Below, in pieces: positions 29,819 through 38,678 of a stretch of 64,000 nucleotides of DNA (position 1 is its first letter; each line of letters begins with the position of its first letter). The DNA lies in contig JBAZND010000001.1 of assembly GCA_041649415.1 (NCBI GenBank), positions 124,001 to 188,000 on the forward strand, in the 5' to 3' direction. A model generated the notes under the pieces. That model saw nothing but the letters and a program-made list of their open reading frames with translations. It was not told where the DNA came from and made no database searches. The position numbers were made by a program, and so were the translations under genes. Source of the DNA: JALOAR01 sp041649415. GTDB taxonomy: Bacteria > Patescibacteriota > Minisyncoccia > UBA6257 > Colwellbacteraceae.

Positions 29819-30148
29819 ATGGTAATGACCACTGTCTCTGGTAAGACGAGAAGCAAGTCGATTAGAAGGCCGAAAAGAATGTTTTTTGATTTTCGCTTTG
29901 ACTTAAATCGACACAAAACACGTATCGTTTTCTTTATTGGAGCGTTTTCGATAGACCAGGCATGGGTCATAGCCTATAAAGTGATACGCTCCAAAGGACA
30001 TGATCCCATGCTAGCCGACCATAAATCTTGTCAGCACTCGACCTTTCGTCCAGCAAGTATGCCTGAAAGAGGCGCCTTTGCTATGGAGGAAGAAGAATCT
30101 GGCGTTTGGAGAATTATAAAGATCAACATTCCTGAAGAAAATCGCTAA
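29819..30148 (+). CDS. Small basic protein, unknown function
   Basis: A 109-aa protein, basic at the N-terminus (TRSKSIRRPKRMFFDFRFDL) and acidic near the end (MEEEESGVWRIIKINIPEE). The ATG at 29819 follows a perfect AAGGAGG ribosome site. No membrane segment or known domain is evident; CQHSTFRPASMPERG contains the only Cys. It is the first gene of a two-gene unit with its own strong promoter and terminator. The clear Shine-Dalgarno sequence contrasts with the leaderless pattern of housekeeping genes and hints at acquisition or high expression. Confidence 0.6.
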   Translation: MVMTTVSGKTRSKSIRRPKRMFFDFRFDLNRHKTRIVFFIGAFSIDQAWVIAYKVIRSKGHDPMLADHKSCQHSTFRPASMPERGAFAMEEEESGVWRIIKINIPEENR

Positions 30149-30162
30149 AAGGAGGGTCTGAC

Positions 30163-30477
30163 GTGTTGCATTGGTACATCGAAGACAAAAGGATAGCTCG
30201 ACTAAAACGCACGATTGTCGTCCTCGCTTGTCTTCGCGTCCTGCTTGTCCTGCTCATCATCGCCAGTGCCATTTTCTTCATCTTCGGCGAAGAAGTTCCA
30301 GGTGGGAATTTATCCGCGAGCGAGCTGTTTCTTATAAAGCTTCTCGCTGTTTTTCCTTTAACCGTTCTACTTTGCCTTATCTACCACTTGCTCTCTAAGC
30401 AAAACGAGCAGGTGAAAGAAAAGCTGGACGGCAAGTTAGAAAATATGCTCCGCTGGATTAATGGCAGTCTTCCTTAA
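30163..30477 (+). CDS. Small two-helix membrane protein, unknown function
   Basis: A 104-aa protein starting with GTG at 30163, 7 nt after another AAGGAGG site. Two hydrophobic segments (about 17-41 and 58-75) are separated by a short acidic loop (GEEVPGGNLSASE). A charged amphipathic tail (SKQNEQVKEKLDGKLENMLRW) ends the protein. Both ends are probably cytoplasmic. It is co-transcribed with the preceding small gene (14-nt gap) and terminated by the hairpin at 30485. The arrangement, a soluble and a membrane small protein, resembles toxin-antitoxin or accessory pairs in form only; no family evidence. Confidence 0.55.
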   Translation: MLHWYIEDKRIARLKRTIVVLACLRVLLVLLIIASAIFFIFGEEVPGGNLSASELFLIKLLAVFPLTVLLCLIYHLLSKQNEQVKEKLDGKLENMLRWINGSLP

Positions 30478-30484
30478 TACCAGT

Positions 30485-30512
30485 AAAAACTCCTCATTGA
30501 GGAGTTTTTATT
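30485..30512. terminator. Bidirectional intrinsic terminator
   Basis: Stem AAAAACTCCTC/GAGGAGTTTTT with loop ATT, T-rich on both strands. It ends the small-gene pair and the convergent MurE-like gene. Confidence 0.8.
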
Positions 30513-30514
30513 TC

Positions 30515-31681
30515 TCAAATATTGTTTCTATCCTTCATCGCTCGCGCGACCGCCTCTTTTTCTGACCAAAGAAACTTCTTTCCTCTCGCAAGATGGATAA
30601 ATCTCTCGCTTCCCTTGCCAGTTATTATGACTGTGTCTCCTTCGCTTGCCAGAGAAACAGCTTTATCTATCGCTTCTTGTCTATCCAGTATTTTTATCGC
30701 CTGTTTTCCTCCGTCCTCCGTTCCCTTAGCTATCTCTTCTAATATCACCATTGGATTTTCATCGTAAGGGTCTTCATTCGTGACAATTATCTCGTCGCAA
30801 TATTTTGCCGCAATCCCTCCCATCTTAGGCCTTTTCCATTTGTCTCTTCCTCCTCCGGCCGAGCCAAGAACGCATATTAATTTACATCCGTCATGACCGA
30901 GTCTCAGAGGCAACGCTCCCCATTTATAAACCTGTTCCAAAGATTCCGGCGTATGAGCATAATCCACAATTATTCTAAAGGGCTCATGGACAACTACTTC
31001 CATCCTTCCGGGCACTCCTTTAAAATCTTTCAACGCTCTTTCTGTCGCCTCGCGGCTGCAGCCAAAATGGTCTGCAACCTCTACCGCCGCTGCATAATTG
31101 GCCTTTAGAAAAGTTCCATTGAAGAAAATTTTCTTATTATTACCTGCCGCTTTGATGAAGTATTCCGCATTTTCATCTTCTCTGTTTATAAAAAACACTT
31201 TTCCAAGTTTTGGCGAACCGGCAACGTAACGAAAGAAATCTAATTTTGCCTCTCTGTATTTTTGGAAACCACCGTGCGATTCAATGTGCTCGGGATGCAA
31301 GTTAATTAACACAGCCGCATCCCATTCAATGAATCGATGCCGATGTTGAATTATTCCCTGCGAACTGACTTCCACTATTACGAATCGACACCCCTGCCTA
31401 ACCGCTTCCGCAAGCACTTTCTGGGCTCTGCCTCGGCCAAGCATGGTGTTTTCCGTTGAGTTTGGTTTTTCTTTATTTCCTACGACAATATGAGCTGATG
31501 AAATTACCGCCACCTTCTGCCCGCAGGCTCTTAAAGCCTCTGCGATAAGCTCCACCGTTAACGTTTTTCCTTTTGTTCCCGTTACTCCAATTACCACTAA
31601 TTTATGCGATGGGTTGCCGCAAAAGACTTTCCCTGCCCAAGCGAAAATAAAGTGATATATATTTTTCAGTTTTTTAATCAT
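30515..31681 (-). CDS. MurE-like Mur ligase lacking the N-terminal domain
   Basis: ATP-dependent amino-acid ligase of cell-wall precursor synthesis. The P-loop VIGVTGTKGKTLTVELI starts at residue 31, so the UDP-binding N-terminal domain of MurE (about 90 aa) is absent; length is 388 instead of about 490. Central and C-terminal motifs are present: NLHPEHIESHGGF, VDYAHTPESLEQV, VLGSAGGGRDKWKRP. The amino-acid specificity loop, DNPR in meso-DAP enzymes, reads EDPYDENP here, so the third residue of the peptide is not safely predicted as DAP. A hydrophobic N-terminal stretch (IYHFIFAWAGKVF) may hold it at the membrane. The ruvA stop is 1 nt upstream. Confidence 0.82.
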   Translation of the reverse strand: MIKKLKNIYHFIFAWAGKVFCGNPSHKLVVIGVTGTKGKTLTVELIAEALRACGQKVAVISSAHIVVGNKEKPNSTENTMLGRGRAQKVLAEAVRQGCRFVIVEVSSQGIIQHRHRFIEWDAAVLINLHPEHIESHGGFQKYREAKLDFFRYVAGSPKLGKVFFINREDENAEYFIKAAGNNKKIFFNGTFLKANYAAAVEVADHFGCSREATERALKDFKGVPGRMEVVVHEPFRIIVDYAHTPESLEQVYKWGALPLRLGHDGCKLICVLGSAGGGRDKWKRPKMGGIAAKYCDEIIVTNEDPYDENPMVILEEIAKGTEDGGKQAIKILDRQEAIDKAVSLASEGDTVIITGKGSERFIHLARGKKFLWSEKEAVARAMKDRNNI

Positions 31682-31682
31682 C

Positions 31683-32240
31683 CTATCGGATATATTTTAA
31701 GGCTTCTTTTAATTTATCGTTTATATTCTTAGTATCTCGGCTAACTTTCCCAACCGCCTCTTTTGCCGCGTCTCGCCGATAACCCAATTTTATTAAGGCG
31801 TCATAAACGTCTTCGTCCCATTCAGGAACTTCCCCTCCTTCTTTTATTTTATCTCTTAACTCTACAATTATTCTTTCTGCCGTTTTTTTCCCGATGCCGA
31901 ACGATTTGGTAAGCGTCTCCGTTCTACCCTCTCTGATTGCCGCTTTTATTTGGTCTGTGGGCCCAAGACCCAAAATACCTATCGCCGCTTTTGGTCCCAC
32001 TCCCGAAACGGTATTTAATGTTTCAAAAAGATCCCTTTCTCCTCCGCTTAAAAATCCGTAAAGATCAAGTCCGCCCTCTCGGGAGAAGAGGCAAGTAAAA
32101 AGTTTCACTTCCTGATTTTCCCGAAGAGCGCTTAAGCCGCCCGCCGGCATAAATATTTTATAAGACTCTCCGCCGGCGACAGCGAAAACCACGAAATTCG
32201 TACGTATCTCCTCTATTTTTCCCTTAAGGGCATATATCAT
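31683..32240 (-). CDS. ruvA: Holliday junction DNA helicase subunit RuvA
   Basis: A 185-aa RuvA that binds four-way junctions for RuvB. The OB-like N-domain (MIYALKGKIEEI, LFTCLFSREGGLDLYGF), tandem HhH motifs (TLNTVSGVGPKAAIGIL and SFGIGKKTAERIIVELRDK) and a C-terminal UBA-like domain III (VYDALIKLGYRRDAAKEAV) are all visible. It is followed by the MurE-like gene. ruvB and ruvC are elsewhere in the same window (54.1 and 51.5 kb), so the complete RuvABC set is present. It diverges from the DksA-like gene. Confidence 0.95.
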   Translation of the reverse strand: MIYALKGKIEEIRTNFVVFAVAGGESYKIFMPAGGLSALRENQEVKLFTCLFSREGGLDLYGFLSGGERDLFETLNTVSGVGPKAAIGILGLGPTDQIKAAIREGRTETLTKSFGIGKKTAERIIVELRDKIKEGGEVPEWDEDVYDALIKLGYRRDAAKEAVGKVSRDTKNINDKLKEALKYIR

Positions 32241-32251
32241 TTGTAGTATGT

Positions 32252-32257
32252 TAAGAT
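32252..32257 (+). promoter_or_regulatory. -10 box for the DksA-like gene
   Basis: TAAGAT ends 6 nt before ATG 32264, consistent with a leaderless message. No strong -35 match. Confidence 0.4.
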
Positions 32258-32263
32258 TATACG

Positions 32264-32596
32264 ATGGACAGCGAAGAACTGGAAAAATACAAAGAAGCGC
32301 TCCTTGCGCTTGAGAGCAGGCTTGAGAGAGAGCTTAAAGAGATCCCCGAGAGGCTGGATTTTGGCGATCAAGTTGACCAAGAAGAAGACGAAGCCGACGA
32401 GTCCGTCGCCGCCGATGAACAGGTCGGCATAAGAGACGAGATGAGAGCGCGTTTGGAAAACGTCCGTAGGGCCTTAAATAAAATTAAAGAGGGTACTTAC
32501 GGTTTATGTGAAAAGTGCGGCCAGCCGATTGAAAAAGAAATTTTAGATATCGTTCCGGAATCAAGTCTCTGTAAAGTCCATAAGCTGGAAGTTTGA
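32264..32596 (+). CDS. TraR/DksA-type zinc-finger protein
   Basis: A 110-aa protein of the DksA/TraR class. The N-terminal half is a coiled coil (YKEALLALESRLERELKEIP, MRARLENVRRALNKIKEGTY) with acidic residues at the tip region (DQVDQEEDEADESVAADEQ). The C-terminal finger is YGLCEKCGQPIEKEILDIVPE followed by LCKVH, so ligands are Cys-Cys-Cys-His rather than four Cys. DksA-like proteins insert into the RNA polymerase secondary channel. The comM gene starts 5 nt after the stop, so the two are likely co-transcribed. Confidence 0.85.
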   Translation: MDSEELEKYKEALLALESRLERELKEIPERLDFGDQVDQEEDEADESVAADEQVGIRDEMRARLENVRRALNKIKEGTYGLCEKCGQPIEKEILDIVPESSLCKVHKLEV

Positions 32597-32601
32597 GTTC
32601 C

Positions 32602-34140
32602 ATGTCCCGTAGTCTCTCGCGGCTCTTTTCAGCCGAACTGGAAGGAATTACGGCCAAATTGATCGCCATAGAGACCGACTTAAACGTCGGTCTTCATGAT
32701 TTCACGATTGTCGGTCTCGCCGACAAAGCTCTTTCCGAAGCAAGAGAAAGAGTCAATGCCGCTCTTAAAAACTCGGGATTCAAACCGCCGAATCGAGAGA
32801 ATCGACGAATTACCGTGAATCTCGCTCCCGCCGACGTTCATAAAACTGGTTCGCAATACGATTTGGGCATCGCTTTGGGTTATGCCGCCGCCACGGGCGA
32901 ACTTCGAAATGCTGATTTTGGTGATAAAATCATCGTCGGCGAATTATCTCTTGACGGCAGTCTTCGCCCCGTAAAAGGCGCTCTAAATATCGCTCGCCTT
33001 GCGAGAGATATGGGGTTTAAAGAATTCATTCTTCCAAAAGAGAATGCGAAGGAAGCGGCAATTATCTCGGATATTGACGTAATTCCGGTTAAGAGCCTCT
33101 TTGAGGCTGCGAGGCATATTGAAGGCTCTGCTAAAATCAGTCCGGCCAGAAACGAATCTTTGTTAAAATCCGCAGAGAGTTTTGTTTTACTCTCCGACAT
33201 CAAAGGCCACGAAGCGGCAAAACGCGCTCTTATTGTCGCTTCTTCGGGACGGCATAACTTACTCATGGTCGGCCCTCCCGGATCGGGAAAAACTATGTTG
33301 GCTCGCGCCATTAATTCCATTCTGCCTCCGCTTGATTTGGAACGCTCCGTAGAAACTTCCGAAAATTGGAGCGCTGCCGGAATGCTTTCATCGGAGAATC
33401 CGTTTGTAGTCACGCGCCCTTTCAGAAGCCCTCACCATTCATCTTCTCTCGCTTCAATCATCGGCGGCGGGTCAAATCCTCGCCCGGGAGAAATAAGTCT
33501 GGCTCACAACGGCGTCCTCTTTTTTGATGAATTGCCCGAATTCCATAGAGACGTGCTTGAAGCCTTGCGGCAACCAATGGAGTCGGGAGAAGTGATTGTC
33601 TCCCGAGCGAAAGCCAATCTTCGCTTTCCCGCAAGATTTCAATTCGTTTCCGCCATGAATCCTTGTCCGTGCGGATACTATGGAGATCCAGAAATTGAAT
33701 GCCGTTGCGGCGCATACGACATAATCCGTTATCAGAAAAAAGTCTCTGGACCGTTACTCGACCGCATAGATATTCAAATAAACGTCCCGCGCATAAAATA
33801 TGATGACCTTAAAAACAAATCCGACTATAACAGGAATTACGATAGATTGATTTCCTCCGCCGAAGAATTTCGAAAAGAAAAATTTAAAAAGTTAGGCATA
33901 ACGGTTGACGGAAACGCCGCGCTCTCCTCTAAACAATGCGATGCGGTCGCGTGTCTCTCAAAAGAGGCCGAAGAATTCATTAAAAAAATATTTGATTCCG
34001 CTCAAATTTCAGGAAGGGGCTACTATCGGTTGCTTAAAGTATCCCGAACAATTGCTGATCTTGATTTGTCGGAAATCATTAACGTGGAGCACGTTGCTGA
34101 AGCGTTTCAATACAGGTTGCGTTCCGGTCTACCCCGTTAA
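32602..34140 (+). CDS. comM: YifB/ComM-type Mg-chelatase-like AAA+ ATPase
   Basis: AAA+ helicase-like protein of the YifB/ComM family, which promotes branch migration during natural transformation. N-terminal Lon-like fold (TDLNVGLHDFTIVGLADKAL), Walker A MVGPPGSGKTMLARAI (about 223-238), Walker B-type GVLFFDELPEFHRDVLEAL, and zinc-like Cys cluster NPCPCGYYGDPEIECRCGAY are present, as is the C-terminal RTIADLDLSEII. The open frame starts at a TTG (32593); the ATG at 32602 is chosen because of the family's N-terminal length. Together with the secretion-like locus and PilB this may hint at DNA uptake, but no ComEC is in the window. Confidence 0.92.
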   Translation: MSRSLSRLFSAELEGITAKLIAIETDLNVGLHDFTIVGLADKALSEARERVNAALKNSGFKPPNRENRRITVNLAPADVHKTGSQYDLGIALGYAAATGELRNADFGDKIIVGELSLDGSLRPVKGALNIARLARDMGFKEFILPKENAKEAAIISDIDVIPVKSLFEAARHIEGSAKISPARNESLLKSAESFVLLSDIKGHEAAKRALIVASSGRHNLLMVGPPGSGKTMLARAINSILPPLDLERSVETSENWSAAGMLSSENPFVVTRPFRSPHHSSSLASIIGGGSNPRPGEISLAHNGVLFFDELPEFHRDVLEALRQPMESGEVIVSRAKANLRFPARFQFVSAMNPCPCGYYGDPEIECRCGAYDIIRYQKKVSGPLLDRIDIQINVPRIKYDDLKNKSDYNRNYDRLISSAEEFRKEKFKKLGITVDGNAALSSKQCDAVACLSKEAEEFIKKIFDSAQISGRGYYRLLKVSRTIADLDLSEIINVEHVAEAFQYRLRSGLPR

Positions 34141-34171
34141 CATTGTTTTCAAAGAACGCCTCGCTAATCAA

Positions 34172-34735
34172 TTACCTGCTAACCACTCCTACTTGGCACG
34201 TTCCGCCAGGCAAAAGTTCTCCCGAAGAGCCGGCAATGCCTAAGACCTCTCCGTTTTCTACAAAGTCACCCTCTTCAACACAAACGTCTGAAAGATGCGA
34301 ATATGTGGTCATTAAAAACGTGTTCGCATTCTGTATCGTCACGTATCCCCCCTTCCCGTCATTCCATTTTCCGGGCCAGCCGATACCCGTGACAAACCCC
34401 GAGTGATTCGCCTCTATTTTCATTCCACAAACGGCAAAAAACACGTTTTCGCCCGCATTTTCCCCCGCGAATTGCGTGTCGAGAAATTCATTCTCCCTCT
34501 CCGGTTCCGCAGATATTATGAGCGATTGGGACCCTACAAGCATTGAATCCCCCTCCACTATGAGCGGCTCTTCTCGGGGGATAGTAACGTCTAAGCTCTT
34601 TTTCTCAATTCGTGATTCACCATTATTTCGAGATGCCGGAAAAAGCGCTAAAACGCTTGAAATGACGAAATATGCAATTTTTGATAATACTGTGTTAATG
34701 GCCGAGATATTATCCCTTTTATCTTTCCTGCGCAA
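34172..34735 (-). CDS. Degenerate M23/LytM-domain exported protein
   Basis: A 187-aa protein with a hydrophobic N-terminal segment (about 18-34) and a C-terminal LytM-like beta domain (about 110-187). The fold signature is visible: GGYVTIQNAN, YSHLSDVCVEEGDFVENGEVLGIAG. However the metal site is lost: the usual HxxxD before it and the final HLHFE, here replaced by GGTCQVGVV, are absent. It is thus probably a non-catalytic LytM, like activators of amidases. The only start available at the N-terminus is a TTG (34735), and it is divergent from rsmA with 44 nt between. Decay toward a pseudogene is possible. Confidence 0.7.
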   Translation of the reverse strand: MRRKDKRDNISAINTVLSKIAYFVISSVLALFPASRNNGESRIEKKSLDVTIPREEPLIVEGDSMLVGSQSLIISAEPERENEFLDTQFAGENAGENVFFAVCGMKIEANHSGFVTGIGWPGKWNDGKGGYVTIQNANTFLMTTYSHLSDVCVEEGDFVENGEVLGIAGSSGELLPGGTCQVGVVSR

Positions 34736-34779
34736 GCAGGAGTTTCACTTACCGCAGATAAGCTACAATACTACACATC

Positions 34780-35532
34780 ATGCGCGCTAAAAAATCCCTT
34801 GGACAAAATTTCTTAAAAAATACCTCCATTCTCCGAAAAATAGCCGAGGCGCTGGACGTTAAAGAAGATGACACCATAGTCGAAATCGGCCCGGGACACG
34901 GCGAACTTACCCGATTTTTGGTAACTAGAACTCCCAAAGAACTGATAGTCATAGAGAAAGATGAGAAACTCGCCGGTGACTTGCAACAAAAATTTGATGC
35001 CGTTCAGACAATTTCAGGAGACGCCTTAAAAGTGCTGTCACAACTTAATCCGCCTAAAGAATGGAAACTTGTCGGAAACATTCCTTACTACATCACCGGT
35101 CATTTATTAAGAATCCTCTCCGAATTGCCAAATCCCCCCTTCAAAACCGTTCTGCTTGTTCAAAAAGAAGTGGCCGAGAGAATATCCGCAGTTCCGCCAA
35201 AAGCCAACCTTTTATCCTCCGTTACTCGCGGATGGGCCTCGCCAGAATATCTTTTTACCATCCCTCGAGATAATTTCTGTCCCGTGCCCAAGGTTAATTC
35301 CGCCGTTATCTTACTCAACCGAGATAAATTAATCGGCGGAGAAAAATATTACACCACCGTTAAAGCTCTCTTTTGCCAACCGCGCAAAAAAGCAATAAAT
35401 AACCTTGCTGATTCCCTGAACATCTCAAAACTTAACGCAAAAAAAATCTTTGAAGTCTGTAATCTATCCCCCGATCTTCGCCCCCAGAATTTTTCACTAG
35501 AAGATATTATCTGTATCTCACGAAATTTTTAG
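34780..35532 (+). CDS. rsmA: 16S rRNA (adenine-N6) dimethyltransferase RsmA/KsgA
   Basis: SAM-dependent enzyme that dimethylates two adenines near the 3' end of 16S rRNA. 250 aa. Motifs: KKSLGQNFL (4-12), VEIGPGHGELT (SAM motif I, about 34-44), IEKDEKL (motif II), SGDALKV, NIPYYIT (catalytic NPPY-type motif IV, about 105), and the C-terminal VPKVNSAVI. A TACAAT (34764-34769) lies 10 nt before the ATG, giving an almost leaderless message. It precedes the secretion-like operon by 49 nt but appears to be its own unit. Confidence 0.95.
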   Translation: MRAKKSLGQNFLKNTSILRKIAEALDVKEDDTIVEIGPGHGELTRFLVTRTPKELIVIEKDEKLAGDLQQKFDAVQTISGDALKVLSQLNPPKEWKLVGNIPYYITGHLLRILSELPNPPFKTVLLVQKEVAERISAVPPKANLLSSVTRGWASPEYLFTIPRDNFCPVPKVNSAVILLNRDKLIGGEKYYTTVKALFCQPRKKAINNLADSLNISKLNAKKIFEVCNLSPDLRPQNFSLEDIICISRNF

Positions 35533-35563
35533 AAACTCCACTCTTTTTATTTCTTAAATCTGC

Positions 35564-35569
35564 TATCAT
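35564..35569 (+). promoter_or_regulatory. Extended -10 of the secretion-like operon
   Basis: TGCTATCAT (TATCAT at 35564-35569 with a TG extension) lies 12 nt before ATG 35582. No ribosome site is visible between them, so the operon would begin with a near-leaderless gene. Confidence 0.45.
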
Positions 35570-35581
35570 TTAAGTATTGCT

Positions 35582-37981
35582 ATGTTCCGAAAAGTATTCG
35601 CGGTTCTCTTGTTACTGATAGTCTTCGCGGGCTTTATTCCGTCGGCCCACGCACAAAATTTTACCGTAACGGATGAGTGTAGAACTGCAACTCAGAATTT
35701 TACATTAGGAATATCTAACTATATGGTAGAGAACCTCCTGTGGAGTGCCGGTTTTCTAGGCGTTGATATGCTCACAAGTTTTCTCCAAGATCTAAGCGTT
35801 TTTGGATTTCAAATAGGAGGAATTTTTGAGCCAATCGACCAAGCCATCGACTTTATAAGAGATGTCTGGATGAAGGCGGTTATTTTTGGGCTTATCAGCT
35901 CTGTTTTTAACGAAGTCGCAGGATCACTTATCGAGGCCGGTTTAGCCTTAAACATAGATTATCTTACCTCTAATAATTCTCTTCTAGATTACGGCGGAAA
36001 GCTTATTCTTCAAATCGCGAATTTCGGATTCATTATAGGTATCATTGTTATCGGCATCGCCACCATTCTTCGTCGAGAAGAGTTTTCTGCAAATAAAATT
36101 CTTATTAAGCTCGTTGTCGGCGCCATTTTCGTGAACCTCACGATTCCCATCGCAAGCGGTATTGTTAATTTGGGGACGAGTCTTACCGAAGCGTTTTACA
36201 ACGCCGCTTCCCCTTGCCCAGGTGCTTTAACTGGCCAATTCACTGCATGGAATCTCAAAAATAAAATCAGGGCCTCATTATTACAAGCTTCAAACGCATC
36301 ACAGTCAGAACGCGGCTTTAAGATATGCGGAGATAATGAAAGTCCTCCTTACGTTGACTGTGTACCTAAATCAAACGCTGTCGCCGGTGATTTTACATCA
36401 GGTATTGAAGAAGATCACCAATCAGATGTGCAAAAACAATTAGCTCAAACAAACGAACAAATATCGGTGTTTACAGATCTATTAGGAGACTTGGCCCTTG
36501 ATTTTGCATCTTTACTTATTGGTTCGATTTTAAGCATAGTAGCTGCTCTTACTTTCCTGGCTTTTGCTCTCTTCCTGCTTATTAGATATGTAATTCTTAT
36601 GCTACTCCTTACGTTTTCTCCTCTTATATGGCTAGGCTTCATATTCCCTCCTTTAAAAGTAGTATGGGATAGTTGGTGGAAAAACTTTCTAAAATGGACC
36701 TTTTACGGTCCAGTTATCATTTTATTTCTTTCTTTTGCGGCTGTATTTCTGAATGCCTCTAGTGGCACGTCTTCTGGCCCTGCGCTTGTCTTAATTGCTC
36801 AATATATCGCAGTTATTATCATAAGCGCCATGGGAATCTTCCTTGCTTCCAAATTTAGCGGTATTGCCGGAAAGCTGGTAATGGCAGGCGTATCTGGTGG
36901 AGTTGGTTTTATCGCCGGTAGCACTCAAAGAGTGATAAAGAAAGCGCAAGTAGGAGCCCAGATGCGCGCTGAACAATACAAAACACAGGGTAAAAAGGGA
37001 AGGGCATGGTTTGCCACTAACGTCAGCGGAAGAGGTCTTGGGTTTATGGGTAGCGGAGCCTCTCTAGGTGAGGGCGCCAAATCCATATTGTCACAGGTCG
37101 GCATCAGTCCCAAAATAGAGACGCTAAAAGACGAAGATGTCAGAAAACAGCTTATTGAACAGAGAATCGGACAAAGAGATATAACGGAAGGACTTGGAAA
37201 AGGTAAGAATAAATTCACCCGATGGGTCAAAACGCGTAACGAGCTTAGAACTTTATCTCTTACTGAAGATGATGTTAAAGGCTTGTCCAAAGATGACAAA
37301 AAAGCTGTCGCAGAGAATGTCTACGACCTTATGCTGAAATACGACGCGGACCCTTCTAAATTTACGCCTGAAGATGTTGCCGCTTTAGGAAAGGTAGAAA
37401 AGGCTGTCTCTTCAGATATCGCCAAGATAGCTTTAAAGAATATCACTGATCCGACAGACATCAATCAAGCGCGGAGAGCACTCGCCATGGGATACGAAAG
37501 CATCGCCGATACGATAAAAGAGGGGCTTCCGGAAAATATTGAAAAACTAACAAAGTCGGTGCTAACGATAGAGAAGGAGTCTTTGAGAAACCCCAGTCTC
37601 CTTTCCAAGGCAAATCTTGGTAAACTTAGCAAGTTAAAAGACGGGGTCAAAGGACTTAAGGAAAAAGTCGCCGATCAGATCGTAGATAGTATTGCAGGCA
37701 TGGGTGATAAAGTCGTTCTTAAACTTTCAAACAGCGATCTCAACCGATTCAGCCAAGAGGGCAGTCGCAGTCAACAGGAAAAAATAAGCAACGCCATTGA
37801 GAGATTAAGGGATAATACGGGTAGCCTGACAGACGCAGCTGACATACAAACCCTTAGTCGCATTGAAGCAAAGACCGAAGCCCTCAAAAAAAAGAATGAT
37901 TGGTTTAAAGAAGAACAGCCACTACAACCACAGCAATCTCCGGTTCTCGATCAATACGGACGACCCCTTAATCGATCCTAA
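35582..37981 (+). CDS. VirB6/TrbL-like polytopic protein of a type IV secretion-like system
   Basis: A 799-aa membrane protein. It opens with a signal peptide (FAVLLLLIVFAGFIPSAHA, cleavage after AHA at about 24), then several membrane helices up to about residue 455, including FGFIIGIIVIGIATIL, LIGSILSIVAALTFLAFALF and ALVLIAQYIAVIIISAMGIF. The order of long hydrophobic segments and the WKNFLKWTFYGPVI element resemble VirB6/TrbL inner-membrane channel proteins. The last 340 residues are soluble, charged and helical (repeated Lys/Glu-rich segments), unusual for VirB6 and possibly a cytoplasmic platform. First gene of a six-gene operon with PrgI and VirB4. Confidence 0.75.
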   Translation: MFRKVFAVLLLLIVFAGFIPSAHAQNFTVTDECRTATQNFTLGISNYMVENLLWSAGFLGVDMLTSFLQDLSVFGFQIGGIFEPIDQAIDFIRDVWMKAVIFGLISSVFNEVAGSLIEAGLALNIDYLTSNNSLLDYGGKLILQIANFGFIIGIIVIGIATILRREEFSANKILIKLVVGAIFVNLTIPIASGIVNLGTSLTEAFYNAASPCPGALTGQFTAWNLKNKIRASLLQASNASQSERGFKICGDNESPPYVDCVPKSNAVAGDFTSGIEEDHQSDVQKQLAQTNEQISVFTDLLGDLALDFASLLIGSILSIVAALTFLAFALFLLIRYVILMLLLTFSPLIWLGFIFPPLKVVWDSWWKNFLKWTFYGPVIILFLSFAAVFLNASSGTSSGPALVLIAQYIAVIIISAMGIFLASKFSGIAGKLVMAGVSGGVGFIAGSTQRVIKKAQVGAQMRAEQYKTQGKKGRAWFATNVSGRGLGFMGSGASLGEGAKSILSQVGISPKIETLKDEDVRKQLIEQRIGQRDITEGLGKGKNKFTRWVKTRNELRTLSLTEDDVKGLSKDDKKAVAENVYDLMLKYDADPSKFTPEDVAALGKVEKAVSSDIAKIALKNITDPTDINQARRALAMGYESIADTIKEGLPENIEKLTKSVLTIEKESLRNPSLLSKANLGKLSKLKDGVKGLKEKVADQIVDSIAGMGDKVVLKLSNSDLNRFSQEGSRSQQEKISNAIERLRDNTGSLTDAADIQTLSRIEAKTEALKKKNDWFKEEQPLQPQQSPVLDQYGRPLNRS

Positions 37982-37998
37982 CGCATTAATCAATCAAA

Positions 37999-38646
37999 AT
38001 GAATTTTAAAGAACTTAATTCTATCATCCAGCAATGGCTGGACTCGGATGAGTTTATTGATTCAATCGTGTCTATTCAGGGAGAGTTCGGTCTTCCATCT
38101 TCTGCTCCTCTTATTAACACCGTCTTTGACCTCGTCCTCAAAAACATTAGGCCCGAGGAATTTAAAGACAGACTCCTCTCTCTTCTCCCCCAAAACCAGA
38201 AGAACGAAGCCATTGTTCAGAAACTTGTCAATTCTTCTCTCCTCCCCATAAAAGCGCCTCTTACCGAATCTGGCACAGATATTTCCGTCATCACCCCGCT
38301 TGATGAAACCTCCGCCGTTCCTTTTGTCCCCACACCCATTGCCGCGCCTGCCGAGATTCCTACAGAACCTGAACCTATCGCTCCTAATCTGGAAGAAGCC
38401 CCTGAACCTGCCGCCCTCGCCCCAATTTTGAGCGAGAGCACGGCTCCCTTCGTAATCCATGAAGAAAATCTCCCAAAGCAAGTTTCAGCCGAAATGCGCG
38501 AACAAGAACCGCTAAGACCAATGTTTTATTCGGGCGAACCCGGAACGCAGAAAAAGGCTCCTATTGCGAGTCTTGAGTTTGGCCGCCAAGAGAAAACTAA
38601 GGTTAATCCCGAGAACGTTTTAAATCTTAAGGATTTGCCTTTGTAA
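37999..38646 (+). CDS. Pro/Glu-rich protein of the secretion-like operon, unknown
   Basis: A 215-aa protein without membrane segments. Residues 1-75 are helical (MNFKELNSIIQQWLDSDEF, LINTVFDLVLKNIRPEEFKD), followed by a long disordered Pro/Ala/Glu-rich stretch (about 100-165, PIAAPAEIPTEPEPIAPN type) and a short C-terminus that ends NVLNLKDLPL. The first part may bind a partner and the second act as a flexible tether. No family is recognised. It lies 17 nt after the VirB6-like gene and 32 nt before prgI, so it belongs to the operon. Confidence 0.55.
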   Translation: MNFKELNSIIQQWLDSDEFIDSIVSIQGEFGLPSSAPLINTVFDLVLKNIRPEEFKDRLLSLLPQNQKNEAIVQKLVNSSLLPIKAPLTESGTDISVITPLDETSAVPFVPTPIAAPAEIPTEPEPIAPNLEEAPEPAALAPILSESTAPFVIHEENLPKQVSAEMREQEPLRPMFYSGEPGTQKKAPIASLEFGRQEKTKVNPENVLNLKDLPL

Positions 38647-38678
38647 GTCGTTTGTGGCTTACTTAAAATTCGGATATT

